Both the position numbers and the translations under genes were made by a program. A DNA stretch of 64,000 nt from Torymus aiolomorphi (taxonomy: Eukaryota; Arthropoda; Insecta; Hymenoptera; Torymidae), in assembly GCA_036365515.1 (NCBI GenBank), contig CM070873.1:190890604-190954603 (forward strand), written 5' to 3'. Below the pieces are notes generated by a model, which was not told the DNA's origin, made no database searches, and worked only from the letters and a program-made list of their open reading frames with translations. Shown here one piece after another: positions 42,557-54,437 of this stretch. Each line of letters begins with the position of its first letter. Within the stretch, counting starts at the first letter, position 1.

Positions 42557-45500
42557 TCACGCCAACCTCGTCCTGATTTTGCCCAGCGCCCGTGGTGGCT
42601 GTGTTCTCGCAAGTGGCGGGTCGCTCTTTGCCATTTCTTCTTCTTCCCCCGGTGGTCGGGCGACGTCATCCTCTCCTTCAGTTATATCGCGCTCGTGTGT
42701 TTCCTCGTTATCCTCGGGCTCTTTTCCAGCGTAGTATGGCTTCAAGTGTTCTGTATGGACCAGGTCTTCAACATCTCCTTCCTGATCCACCAGTTTGTAC
42801 GTGTTGGGCCCTTTCTTCTCCAAAATCTCGTAGGGGCCAACGTATTTCGGTGCCAACTTCCCCATCACTCCTTGAGCTGCCGAGGATAACACGCGATTCT
42901 TCTTCCACACGCGATCTCCGACCTCGAAGTTCGGTTCTCTCCGCCTGGCGTCATATATCTCAGCATGCCTCTCTTGTTCTTCTCTTGAACGGTGACCAGC
43001 ATCATCTAGCATATTGCTGAGATTTTTCATCCTTTCTAACCAGGCGTCTTCGTCTTCTTGAACAGCAGTCTCTTCTACTACCTGATCTTGCTCCCTCCTC
43101 TTAGTCCCGGGAGGCACTGGCTCTCTGCCATAATTTAACATGGCTGGCGACTTATCAGTGGCGCTATGGGGTGCATTATTTAACGCGAACACTAGTTCAG
43201 GTAGCTTCTCATCCCAAGTATTATGGTTTCCTTCCACAAATGCCATAATACTGGTCTTAAGGGTTCTATTAACTCTTTCCACCGGATTCGCTTGAGGTTG
43301 GTAAGGTTGAGTATGAGAGTGATGAACCCCTATCTCGTCTAAATATTGGTCTATTATCCTGTTTTTAAATTCGGTTTCGTTATCGGAAAGGAAGACCTTG
43401 GGTGCGCCATATCGTAATACTATCCTATTCTTCAACTCTTTTCGAATAGTCTTACCGTTGGCTTTCCGGATAGGAATACACTCTACCCATCGAGTGAATA
43501 AATCCTGGAAGACCAAGATATACTCAAATCCGGCCTTGCTCCGGATAAAAAAACCCGTTATATCCGCCGCGATGACTTTCCAAGGCTTATGAATAACTCG
43601 CCGCCCCATGAAACCGAGGGGTGGCCTTTGTTCTACCTTGCACTGCTGGCATATCAAACATGTTCTGACATGTTCCTTTACTGACTTATAGTATCTCGGC
43701 CAGTAATAATATCGGGATACTCTCGCGAAGGTCTTCTCCCTTCCGAGATGCCCAGCAGTAGAGTCGTCGTGACATTCCAAGAGAACTTTCTTCCTTTCCT
43801 CCTCAGGAACTACCAGTTTCCATGCATCGTCATCTACGCCTAAATCCTCCTCGATATCTTGATTTGGACGATACATGTATAGCTGGCCGCCTAATACTTT
43901 CCACCGAGGATAAGTATTAGGTTCTTCTAATACCTTTTTCTGCTAGCCGAGGTACCACTCGTCTTTCGTGGTTACTGCCTACGAGACGGCGCCTACGACT
44001 GGTTGTTCTTCGTCCTCGTCTTCTACATACATTCTCGATAATGCATCCGGCACGCAGTTGAGACTCCCTTTGCGATGCTCAACTTCAAAGTTGTGCATCT
44101 GCAGCCTAAGCGACCATCTTCCTAGTCTACCTGTCGGACTACGCAGTGACCGAATCCATCGCAAGCTGCTATGGTCGGTCACTACGAGGAAATTATATCC
44201 CTCTAGGTATGCCCGAAACTTCTCGATAGCCCATATCACCGCAAAACACTCTCTTTCTGTTACTGAGTAATTTCGCTCAGCTTTAGAGAGTGAGCGACTC
44301 GCAAACTCCAAGACTCGCTCCTGGCCGTCTATCACCTGGAACAATACGGCCCCCAAACCAGAGTCACTTGCATCAGTTTGTATGACAAAGCGCGAAGCGA
44401 AATTCGGACGGTGTAGGACCGGAGCTGAGGCTATGAGTGCCTTGATGTGGTCGAAGGCTTGTTGTTCCTCTTCCCACACGTACCTGAAGTTTTTCTTCAT
44501 TAGGCGTGTGAGAGGGTCGGCGATCGTGGCAAAATCGGGAAGAAACTTCCCATACCACGATGCCATACCGAGGAATCGCCTTAACTGTTTTAGATTCTTA
44601 GGCGCAGGGTATTGCATAACCGGAGCTATCTTATCTAGGTCTTGTCTAAACCCATCTCGGTTAACGAGAATACCAAGATATTTTACCTCAGATCTACCAA
44701 ATATGCTCTTCTCTCGGTTGATCGTGAGGCCTGTCTCATTGATTCTTGCCAATACGCGTTCTAAAATCGCTAGATGCTCTTCAAAAGTCTCTGTTACGAT
44801 AATGATGTCATCTAAATAAGAGAACGCGTATGGCTCTAGTTCGGGCCCTATGACTCTGTCAATCATGCGCTAAAAGGTGGCTCCTGCGTTCGACAATCCG
44901 TATGGCATTCTTTTAAATTGAAATAACCCCAGACCGGGTATTGAGAATGCCGTAATCTCCCGCGATTCTTCTTTCAAAGGGATTTGATGGTATGCGCTGC
45001 TCAGATCTAAGGTTGATATATAACGGGCGGCTTGGAGCTTCCGTAGGATCTGATCCATATTTGGCAGCGGATACGCATCTCCTTTTGCGGCGGCATTCAC
45101 CTTTCTCATGTCGATCACCATACGATGTTTATTGCCAGCTTTCGGCACCATGAAAGCAGGACTGGCCCAGGGGTTCGACGAAGGCTCGATCAATCCGGCT
45201 GCAAGTATCTCCCGAACTTGTCGATGCATTTCCTCTTCCAATTTTCTGGAAATCGGGTATTGTTTCTGCCGGATTGGTCGAGTTTTGCCAACGTCTATCT
45301 CGTGCTGGGCATAATTAGTGCAGCCGAGTGGAGCGTCTGCTGCTGGTAGTACTCTTGTTAAAAGAGCTTGTAAGCGCTGGTGTTCTTCCAGCGTAATATC
45401 GGCGAGACCCGCTGAAGAAGCTTTCATCGTGTCGATGGAGGCGATCCTGATCTGTGTTGGATCATTTGGATCTGACGAAGAGACACAGGCTAATTCCAGT

Positions 45501-46138
45501 GCTACACTCTGACCGGATTTTCCCACTATCAGCCTGTTCTCTACGGAATCGTGCATTGTCTCAAATGCGCGGACGAAATTGGAACCGACATAACAGTCAA
45601 CTTCCAGTTCTGGTATTATTGAAACCAGTATGTCTCGTTTGATCCCGCCCAACTCGAACGGGAGTTCCACATGTCCCGTTACGCGGAGCAGGTTGTTGCC
45701 AGCACCTCTGGCGCCTACTTCCATAGCTGGCCGGAACGTACGTCCGCATTCGGTAGCTAGTTGCAGTCCTAACGATCCCATCACCGTTCTCGAGGCTCCA
45801 GTATCGTATAGTGCCCGAATGCGGAATCCTCTGATCCTCACCTGTACCCACCAACGCAGCTCGTCGGGTTGTACAGGAATTTGATTGGAGCTAGGTTCTA
45901 GCTCCTTCACGGAGTCGTTCCTTTGTCCGACTTTCTCTTCGTCTGGACATTGTTCAGCCTTGACCTGACTGGCAGCTGCCATCAGGTCGGTTGGTATCTC
46001 GTCCTTCTTCCTCGACTCTTTCTGGGCCTCTAGAGTGGTCTCGGAGGATTTGGACCCATTCAATCTCGTCGGTTCTCGTTTCCCGAACAGTCGGGGCAAA
46101 ACGAGCGATGGTAACCTATTTTGCCGCAGCCCCAACAC
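42557..46138 (-). pseudogene. gypsy Pol (PR-RT-RNase H-IN), single frame with three TAG stops
   Basis: The frame overlaps the end of Gag in the -1 frame. Protease: ALYDTGASRTVMG (about 45800). RT: KQYPISRKLEEEMHRQV, SSNPWASPAFMVPK, STLDLSSAYHQIPL, FKRMPYGLSNAGATF, then TAG at 44872-44870, YLDDIIIV intact. RNase H: QTDASDSGLGAVLFQ, VTDHSSLRWI, KGSLNCVPDALSR. TAGs at 43981-43979 and 43945-43943. Integrase: HHCC finger (HDDSTAGHLGREK...CLICQQC), AADITGFF, LSDNETEF and PVERVNRT (D, D, E), and the GPY block YVGPYEILEKKGPNTYKL. Apart from the three stops the 1,194-codon frame is unbroken. Confidence 0.93.
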
Positions 46139-47867
46139 GTTATGGGTCCGGCTGGTTTGTCGCTCTTACGCTCGGGTTAATGTTCGGTTCTCTTTCTCTT
46201 TCCCTCTAGGGGTGTTCGCCGGTGACGGTTTGTGTTTTTCGTGGCGATTTTTACCTTTCTTCCGGCCTCTAATCTCGATATAGCGGTCAGTATCGACTGA
46301 TCCGCCAAGGTTTCTTTGCCTGGGAGGCCATTGTACTCTCCAGAGTTCACTCCGGAGATTTTTGACTTCGCAGGTTTCACACTCCTTGACTTATAGGCTG
46401 CTTCAGGCAACATAGTCAATTCCGGAGGCGGTGGAGGGCGGAAGGTTTTCTCCATATCGAGAGTTGGTTCGGCTTCCCTCGCCATCTCTTGTAACTCGTC
46501 GATATCTTTGAAGTCGGCTCTCCTCACCAACCTTTGGAGTCCCGGCCTCAAGTTTCGATGGAGCATGTCAAGTTGCGTTTCTAAGTTCGGTATCGGCTCC
46601 ATTTTTCTTATAATAACCAGGAGGCAGGTTATGTAATCTCTCGCGAGTTCATCTTCTCCCTGTGTCTTGGCGGTTGCTTCCATCAATAAGCGTTGTTGGT
46701 AATCTCTTCCGGTTCCGTACCAACGCCGAGCTGCTGAACAGAAGTCTGACCATGTATTCCACTTGTGTTTTTCTACCTGGAACCACATGGCCGCCACGCC
46801 TTTTAGTAGTTCCGGCAAGGCCTGGAATACCTCTGCTTCGGACAGGCTAGTCGACCCGCGGCACGCTTCTACTTTCTCCAGGCTTCTATGCTCTGGCCTC
46901 TATCGCCAGAGAACGACACGTTCCACTTCCTCACTGTGAGTCCGACGTCAACAATGGGGAAGGTTCGCCTTCTTAACGACGAATCTTCGACTCCACTGGT
47001 GCCGAGGTTCTCGGAGGTTTCATTCCTCGAGAATCCTCCCCCCTCCCCCCAGGTTCTGCCACAGTTACCCAACAGTGGCTGGGTCCTGTCACCTAAATGC
47101 ACCTGTGGGGTAGATGCTCCGTCTCGATGCGGATCGACAGGGTACTGGCACGTATATGTGTCTTGTAGGCGCACGTGGTCCTTCCGTTGTCTGGTCCGGT
47201 CGTCTTCCATCCTGGTGCTAGATGCTGCTCCTTGTGTTGCGCAGGTTGCACGCAATGTTTTGTTTTCCTGCATCATGTTACCGCAGAACTCTAAAAACGC
47301 TTCTGGCACCAGGAACTTCATGCCGGATGCGGATGTCATCGCTGCCATCGGCTCGGAAAACTGTGCCAGCATCGTGTCGTCTATCACAGAACTCTGGTTT
47401 ACTAAATTGACAGAGTCCTGTTGGCTCGGATTTTCTGTGGTTTTACCGCCTGTTATTTCTTTTTCTGTCGGCTGTGGCGGCGCGGTTTCTTTTATTGCCA
47501 ATCTTGTTGCCTCAAGGTTGGCTCTTGTCGTATTGTCCTCTGCCAGCATGGTTAACGGGTGTGGTTCGTTCATGGATTCACCCGTTATGTTCTCCCATGC
47601 TGGTGAAAGGTCTTCCGTGCTGTGTTCTTGAATGAACCTGGTCCGGAGGTTTCCTCTCTTTATGAGCAGGGAATATTCATCCTGCCCTTCTTCCATTTGA
47701 AAATCCTCCGGTTCGTATATTCCAAGCAGCCACAGCGACATCCTGTTCATCTTTATAAATTTGGAGCCGCTGGTTTTTAAATTCAGTGTCTGTAGATGAT
47801 CGTCTACTTCTTTTGCCGTCAAACATTGGCACAAATTTCCGATGGCTTCCTCTATATTCTGCGCCAT
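46100..47867 (-). pseudogene. gypsy Gag: one frameshift, one stop, altered zinc knuckle
   Basis: Starts MAQNIEEAIGNLCQCL at 47867 and stays open 332 residues. Near 46880 the frame changes, after which the capsid continues (LSEAEVFQALPELLKGVAAM, WFQVEKHKWNTWSDFC, ARRWYGTGRDYQ) to a TAA at 46177-46179. The same frame then resumes to a zinc knuckle CWGCGKIGYHRSFC (about 46130-46090), where Tyr stands at the usual His position and His is one residue late. Gag forms the particle; this copy cannot make it whole. Confidence 0.88.
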
Positions 47868-48749
47868 TTTGAATTCTTGTTTCGCTTGTAGTCTTCTTTA
47901 CACGCGCCTGAATGTGTATTTCAGAGTGTGGTTGTCTGTGCGGTTTCTATTTAAGGGATCGTTCCCTAAGGCGCACCTCTTAATTTACAAATCAATAAAT
48001 AAATATATATAAATAATTTATAATATATTATAGTTCTACCTAACCTCCACACTCTGGATTTCACTTCCAGTTGCAGAGGGTTAGATACCAGTCGCTCGGT
48101 TTCAAAACGCCCTGGCTGGTTTTCTTTTTAATTTGCCAGTAATTGGTGCTTCGATCCCGATTTAGCACGAATTACTGGTTTGTCACTGTTTCTCAGCTGT
48201 TTTACAATTTTACTCTGTAAACAAAATTCAATGCCAGCCAGGTCACCGCGGGCTCGAATCTACCCCTCAGTTCGATTCTTTGTCTCTGGTTCGAATCCCC
48301 TGAGGGTATTGTCTATACTAGACTCCACTAGGCTAGCAACTGGTATCGATTGAACGCTCGTCACAAATTTAGTCGAGTGTTCAATCCCCTGATGCTTCTC
48401 TTCACAAATTTTTATTACTATTTAAACAAACTATTATTATTGTTTAAACAAATAAGAGTCTCGCTCGCAATTTTATTCCGCCTAGGCGCACCGTTCCTAA
48501 CTAGTAAAAAGGCTTGTAAAAATTTTTAGAACTTACCAACAGCAATTTTCTCGATTTTCTGCAAAAATCTTCATATTTCCACCCCTAGAGGGTTTGCTGT
48601 TGGTTAATTAATGTTCTGTAGTCGCTTCCTAACTAAAAATTAAAAAAAAAATTGGAAAAACGCAAAAAGAAATTTTTGGGATTCGAACTTCGCTCCTTCG
48701 AAGTCAAAATTTCGCGATATTCCCAAGCACACACACGTATAGGGCACCA
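47868..48749 (-). other. 5' leader and primer site of the 10.55-kb gypsy
   Basis: About 880 bp between LTR and gag ATG. The primer-binding site is TGGTGCCCTATACGTG, two bases inside the LTR. The rest has direct-repeat-like phrases (TTCGATTC/GGTTCGAATCC and TTCGAACTTCG) but no ORF. I do not assign the primer tRNA. Confidence 0.7.
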
Positions 48750-48751
48750 GT

Positions 48752-50158
48752 TGTCACGGGGTGGATTTTCGGGCTAAGGCACGTTTCACCTACGTTCCTT
48801 AGCGGTTCAATTCCATATCTCTCGGTTCAACTCCGGGAGATGTAATAGCCAGATTATGCAACGGACGCTACAACGTCGTGCAATGTTCACCTAATCTGGT
48901 TACTTACCGTGCAACACGCAAGTCGAAGACTTGCGCTTTGTTTCTCATCAGTGACTCGAACTCTCCTCTCGTTCACTGGTTCGTGCGCCGGCTGCTCAGA
49001 TGAAACGATACGTTTTCTCTTACATAACGACCGCGGAGGCGGCGGGGAACGGGGAATGACTAGGTCGCGAAATAATAACTCGAGAGGTTAAATGTTAATA
49101 ATAAAAGACTATTGTTTATTAAATAAAAGAAGTTGTGGTGTGATAATGGATCAGAAATATAAAAGAAATGAATTTACGTTTGCGTATTCCCTATCTAAAC
49201 GGTGCGCCAGCACGTTACCTCTGACGTCAGCTGCCTCGGAGACTGACGTCACGCTCGCGGTAATTTACGCCGCGCACGTGAAGTATAATACGCCTCACGT
49301 GTGCGGTACTCTACGCGCGCGCTCACCGAGTAAAGGGACGAAGTGTGAGAGCAGTCGCGATCGCCGCGCGACGCACACACGTATAAGTGTGAGAGACAGG
49401 GCAGACGGCGGGTTTACACGTGTGCGCACCTGTTGTGCGCACTCTCCGGCTTTGAAAAAGCCGGTGGTTTGACCTCGCGTTTAACCTTGATGAAGTGCGA
49501 GCCCGATGCCTACACTCTCTCCTCGCACTTGCTCTCACCGCACGAGAACGCCTACTCGAAGCCGATGTCCAGGTACGACGAGCCTGGACAAGCGGTTACG
49601 CGGAGCTAATACGCGGCGCGGAAGAATGCGCGCACGCTTACCTTTTACCCAATTTAGCAACGGCTCAAGTAGTTGATCGGTCTCGGACGTATCTGGTCTT
49701 ACTTCCTGCGGAATATAAAAATCTTGATGCTGCGGTGGAGCGGACACGATAAGTGCTATTACTTCCTCCAGACACTAAGTAGTTGGAGTGCGGCAGGTGA
49801 TACTAGCCTGTCGCACTTGAACTTTGCACTTTAACGCGCGAAAACCGCAGAAGTACTTCAATACACTATTTTTGTATATCACGAGCAAAACTCTCGTGAT
49901 TCGCGCTCTGACAAGGTACTTCTCTTCAAATGAACGAACGAGTCTTCTTTTAATAACGGGCGAAACAAGGTGGAGCGAAACGAAAAGCGGTTGCAGATGC
50001 CGTAGCGAACTATAAGTTGGCCGTCGCGGCACGCCGCGGTTCGCTAGTCATCACGTCGATGCAGCTCAGATTCTGCATCGACGTGCCATCTCGCGTTCGC
50101 GCGCATGAGTTACTTCAACTACGGCTTATACTCGACGTCGGTACGGCAGGCCGTGACA
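48752..50158 (-). repeat. 5' LTR of the 10.55-kb gypsy
   Basis: 1407 bp. Contains two perfect CRE palindromes TGACGTCA (49222-49229, 49244-49251) and a hairpin CACGTCGATGCAGCTC...TGCATCGACGTG near 50053-50087. Ends GGTACGGCAGGCCGTGACA. Confidence 0.93.
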
Positions 50159-50247
50159 AGGTATATTTTCACAAATAGTCAAAAAATATTCAAAGAAACT
50201 CTATACAAATGAACTTATAATTTAGTTCTTATCGCAATTAATTTTGT

Positions 50248-52172
50248 TTAAGGATTATAGGTTGAACAATAATGAAAATCTTCAAAAAAATGTTTTAAGC
50301 AGAGTGATTTCTGACACCATGAACATTTTATAATAGCAGTATTTTTACATCCTGGTACCTCACAATGAGCTTGGGATCCACCAAAGCTAAAGTCCACCGG
50401 ATTTAAAAATTCATTTGGTTTATTATCGATATAACCACTTTTATACCAAGACTATTTAAAAAGATTTACGTATCGAGGAGAAGATAACTGATTGTGCACC
50501 AGAGAGTGCAATTTAATTTCATTATTTCGTACGTGCAAACTTATATCCTTATCCAACAAAATTACACTATCGTAAAAGTGTCTCACAAAATTTTTCCATA
50601 TACGAAAACCAAACACATCCAGCGGTTGTATTTTTCCAGTTGTACCTTTAGGAATTTTGAAAAGTTTGATGTTTTTATTATCAGGTTTTTCTCTTTCGAC
50701 TGCTTCTGTGCAATGTCCACTCCAAGTATCGAGCAATAATATACTATTTTTTCCAACATTTGGAAAAAATACATCCCTTAACCATTTCCGAAACTGATCT
50801 AAAAATAAATTGTAAACAAATAAATTTTGCAGGTCATTATAGTAAACTATTGCTATTTGTATTAATATATATATATATATATATATCGATTTATTACATG
50901 AAATCAAATTAACAAAAATAAATAATGAAATTCATTGATAATTTACAAGAACTTTTTTATAATTTTCGGAGTTTACGTTAAAATACCTTATTTTAAAAAT
51001 AATTTACTAATTATTGTAAATCTTTTTTAATATGAGTCTACTGAAATTAAAAGTTTACAAGTAAAATCTTTAAAATAGATATAAGCTACAAGTTTCCGAA
51101 TACAAGTACACTTTATTTAATTTCACTCACATGATGTCATTTTGCCAGATTTAGATACCATCAAACATACGTTATCTGGCTGAAATAAATTTTTTTGTAT
51201 TATTGGTCCAAATTCATCTTTAGTCTCTTTTAAAACTATAAATAATGGAGAGAGCAATTTTCCAGCAGCATTAATTGTAGGTAATATTATATAACTATGT
51301 GTTGTTGATGAAACAGATTGCACAACACATTCAAAAGTCTTTGTTCCTTCTTCTGCTAATGTACGACCAGTATATAATTCTAATTGAAATCCACTTTGAT
51401 CAGCATTGTAGGTATTTTCAGTTCCAACTTCTGAAATCAGTAGTTTGATGTCGGCTACAAATTTACTGGCTTCTTGATTTACAGTTTCTTTGTCCTCAAG
51501 AGTTTTTTTTGTTATAAATTTGTTGATTTTTCAACTGACAATTCTGTGAGCTTTCTTAAATTTTCGCAGCCAGAAATCACTTGCTTTGAATCTAACATCA
51601 TTAAATTCTAAATTATTTTTAGCTTCTAAGGCCCACCTACGTATATCAATACCGTGAATAATATGGCCAGCTTCGAGAGATTCTTTGAGATATTTTAAAA
51701 CAAATTTAGAAATTTGATATAATTTTTCTTTGTAAGTTCCACCTTTGTTGATTTGACTAGCCCATCGACGCAGTTGCCGTTCTGAATGAACTAATTTAAA
51801 TCGATGTTTAACACTTTCTATACTGCGATTTTTTTTAGTTTTACCTGATCTCCAATATTCGTCTGCTCTTTTTTTATAATCGAAGCTCAACTCTTCATCA
51901 TCGTATGAACATACATCATAATCTTTTTTTTCATTGAAAATTGCGTCATCTTCAATGGCTTGTACTTCATAATTTTTAAATTGCTCTTGAAAATCTAATG
52001 TTTCTTCTTCCATTGTTTCAATCGCATTAAAATTATTCATACTGTTGTATAAAATATTTTCGAATTTTTCAGCTAAATCCATTTCAGCAAGATTAACAGG
52101 ACTTTCTGGTATCTGAAGCCCTGAGAATGCTGCCAATAATAAATTTATGACGTTGATAGGATTTACCTTCAT
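50248..52172 (-). pseudogene. DDE_1 (pogo/jerky-like) transposase, two exons, two nonsense codons
   Basis: Exon 1 is 52172-51131; the intron (331-332 bp) has donor GTGAGTG from 51130 and acceptor TTTTTAG ending 50799; exon 2 is 50798-50248. The phase-1 split keeps the frame, giving about 530 codons. N-terminal acidic region (to ~residue 100), then a helix-turn-helix segment (RHRFKLVHSERQLRRWA-like; IHGIDIRRWALEAKNN; FKASDFWLRKFKKAHRIVS). Catalytic residues: D258 (YNADQSGF), D371 (LLLDTWSGH), D408 (IQPLDVFGF), i.e. DD36D. The C-terminus is Cys/His-rich (CEVPGCKN...CSWCQKSLCLKHFF). Stops: TGA at 51533-51531 and TAG at 50454-50452. It would cut and paste the element carrying the 0.9-kb inverted repeats. 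Confidence 0.82.
50799..51130 (-). other. intron in the DDE_1 transposase
   Basis: AT-rich 332-bp gap between conserved blocks, with GTGAGTG donor and TTTATTTTTAG acceptor. Splitting the codon after position 1 restores KMTS...QFRKWL continuity. A (TA)n lies at 50865-50886. Confidence 0.75.
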
Positions 52173-52388
52173 TTTTTCTATTCTTTGATTTTTATGAAAT
52201 AATAAATTCTATTGTAGGAAAAAAACAAATAGCGGACTCTCGAAAATTTGTACCTCGCAACAGAACCGAGAAAAATATACTGACTAACTAATCCGTTTTT
52301 AGGCAGCCGTGGACTCCAAGCTCACTTGTATCATCTTTGCTTATGCATGTTTACAAGATGGGCTTACAAAAAATCGCTTATTCATATA

Positions 52389-52990
52389 CAGCGTGTCCAA
52401 AAAGTCTGGAAACACCCAAATAATTTCTCAGCTGAATTACTATTGGAAAATTTTAAGGTCGCCTTTGTAGTAATTTTTTACGAGGAATCCAATGGTGACC
52501 TTGGATTCGACCTTGGACCTCATTTTTGAGGTTATTTCAAGGTCAACCTCATTTTTTTAAATGGTAACCCCTATTTTTTATAGCGGAATCTGAAAGAGCG
52601 GAAAATTTTACGTCCGGATATGTATTAAGGTATGAGGTTGAGGTTGCCCCCAGAGGTAAAATTGAGGTCAAAGTATGATTTCTTAAAAATTTCGCGAGTT
52701 CAGTGGTAAAACAAAACAAACAAAGGTAAGGTTTGGTAAGTTCGAACGAAGACTTGAAGGTGACCTCTGATTCGACCTTGAACCTCATTTTGAGCCTCAT
52801 TTTTGAGGTTATTTCGAGGTCAACCTCATTTTTTTAAATGGTAACCCCTATTTTTTAGCGGAATCGGAAAGAGTGTGAAACTTTACGTCCAAACATGTAC
52901 TCAGAACATAGTTCAAGAAGGACCTTGACGTTCATTTGAAGGTCATTTAAACTTAATGACGGTCTGATCTTGTGTAAACTTTTTAATTTT
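52389..52990. repeat. left inverted repeat of the mariner
   Basis: About 600 bp, matching 54706-55302 in reverse. Contains at least five AGGTCA half-sites on one strand or the other (for example TCAAGGTCA at 52537-52545 and AGGTCA at 52665-52670) and two sub-repeats built around CCTCATTTTTTTAAATGGTAACC. Confidence 0.85.
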
Positions 52991-53333
52991 TTTAAACAGT
53001 CTAACATCTTATTTCAAGTGCTCGAATTATTTTCCATCCACTTTTTGATAGTAACCTAATCGATGATCGAAAACACCAACAGTATTTTTGATCATTTCAG
53101 TAGGAATGAGAGCTGATTCATTGTAAAATTTTTTGAAGCGTTTAAATATTGAACATTGTTACTTGTTATTTTTCGTATGGTTAGAGTGACAATAAACTAT
53201 TATTCATTCCATAACCACCACCACAGAGAAGGGTTGGTCATCTTTCAAACATATTTTTTGAAAATTAAAAGTTCTTTTTATTTTCAACTCAAAAAGTATT
53301 TTTGGATAAGGTCTACTACGAAGAGCAATAAAA

Positions 53334-54410
53334 ATGAACAAACTCACTGATAGAGAAAGAATAACGATTCTCATGATGAGAGGTTGGGGACACATGCAGC
53401 GATCTTATAGGGCCGTAAGAGATATTTTTAATGCTTCATTTAGGGTTGGTGAAACTCCACTATCATTTTCAACAGTTCAAAAAACTGTTAGAAGGTTTGA
53501 AAATACCGGCACTATCAGCGATTTACCTCGATCATGCAGACCAATGTCAGCAGGTAACGAAGAGAAATCTTTAGATGTTGTGTTAACATTCACCGAAGAT
53601 CCGCATACTTCCGTTCGTAGAGCTGCTCAAGTGCACGAAATAAGTAAATCATCTATTCATAACATACTAAAGAGAGAGAAGTTCCATCCATTTAAAGTAA
53701 CGCTAATACATAAGTTAAATGAAGATGATTTCGATCGTCGCGTTGAATTCTGTGATGATATGATGGCACGCATCGTACAAAATCCAAATTTTCCATCAAA
53801 TATAGTCTTCTCAGATGAAGCTACATTTCAACTTGACTCAAGCGTAAATAGGCATAACTGTAGATATTGGGCAGTTGAAAACCCTCATTGGGCAAGAGAA
53901 GCCAAGTCACAATATCCACAAAAATTAAATGTCTGGGCTGGAATATTAAATAATAGGATTATAGGACCATTTTTTATTGATGGCAATTTAAATGCAGAAA
54001 AGTATGAAACTATGTTGCGGAATCAAATTGTTCCTGCTATAAGAGAAATAGCTGGAGAGGACTTTAATAACACATGGTATCAACAGGACGGTGCAGCAGC
54101 TCATTATGCACGAAACGTTCGCACATACTTAGATACAGTATTCATTAATCGATGGATAGGACGAAAAGGTGCAATTGAATGGCCAGCTAGGTCCCCCGAT
54201 TTAACGCCTCTAGATTATTTCTATTGGGGTTATCTGAAGGATCGTGTATTCAAAACAAAACCCTTAAACTTAGATGAATTACGTGAAAGGATCATTGATG
54301 AATCAGCTCTCATTCCTACTGAAATGATTGAAAATGCTGTTGGTGCTTTCTATCATCGATTAGGTTACTGTCAAGAAATGAATGGAGAACAGTTCGAGCA
54401 CTTGAAATAA
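53334..54410 (+). CDS. mariner transposase, DD41D type, intact
   Basis: 358 residues from ATG at 53334 to TAA. N-terminal paired helix-turn-helix region: LTDRERITILMMRGWG, a Ser/Thr-rich SFSTVQKTVRRFENTG and RSCRPMSAGNEEK; second HTH TSVRRAAQVHEISKSSIHNIL. Catalytic residues: FSDEATFQL (first Asp), WYQQDGAAAHYARN (second Asp) and SPDLTPLDYFYWGYLKDRV (third Asp), with 41 residues between second and third, the DD41D (rosa-like) class. It would bind the inverted repeats, excise the element and insert at TA. No stop or frameshift; length is typical. Confidence 0.93.
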   Translation: MNKLTDRERITILMMRGWGHMQRSYRAVRDIFNASFRVGETPLSFSTVQKTVRRFENTGTISDLPRSCRPMSAGNEEKSLDVVLTFTEDPHTSVRRAAQVHEISKSSIHNILKREKFHPFKVTLIHKLNEDDFDRRVEFCDDMMARIVQNPNFPSNIVFSDEATFQLDSSVNRHNCRYWAVENPHWAREAKSQYPQKLNVWAGILNNRIIGPFFIDGNLNAEKYETMLRNQIVPAIREIAGEDFNNTWYQQDGAAAHYARNVRTYLDTVFINRWIGRKGAIEWPARSPDLTPLDYFYWGYLKDRVFKTKPLNLDELRERIIDESALIPTEMIENAVGAFYHRLGYCQEMNGEQFEHLK

Positions 54411-54437
54411 GATGTTATACTGTTTAAAAAATCAAAT

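Larger units (their letters stand above)
39609..50158 (-). mobile_element. Ty3/gypsy LTR retrotransposon, full structure, 10.55 kb
   Basis: LTRs 39609-41016 (1408 bp) and 48752-50158 (1407 bp), TGTCACGGGG...GGCCGTGACA on +. The element reads on minus. A 4-bp target duplication AGGT (39605-39608 / 50159-50162) is exact. Primer site TGGTGCCCTATACGTG begins at 48749, and polypurine GGGTGGGGGG sits at 41026-41017. Order: leader, Gag, Pol (PR-RT-RH-IN), then a third ORF before the 3' LTR. LTRs differ at roughly 30 positions (about 2%), so insertion is moderately recent. Gag and Pol carry stops and a frameshift. Confidence 0.95.

Noticed and set aside
46090..46180. The Gag TAA at 46177 as a programmed readthrough/frameshift signal
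   Set aside because: It lies upstream of the zinc knuckle in the same frame, and other lesions show decay; the real Gag-Pol overlap is downstream of the knuckle.
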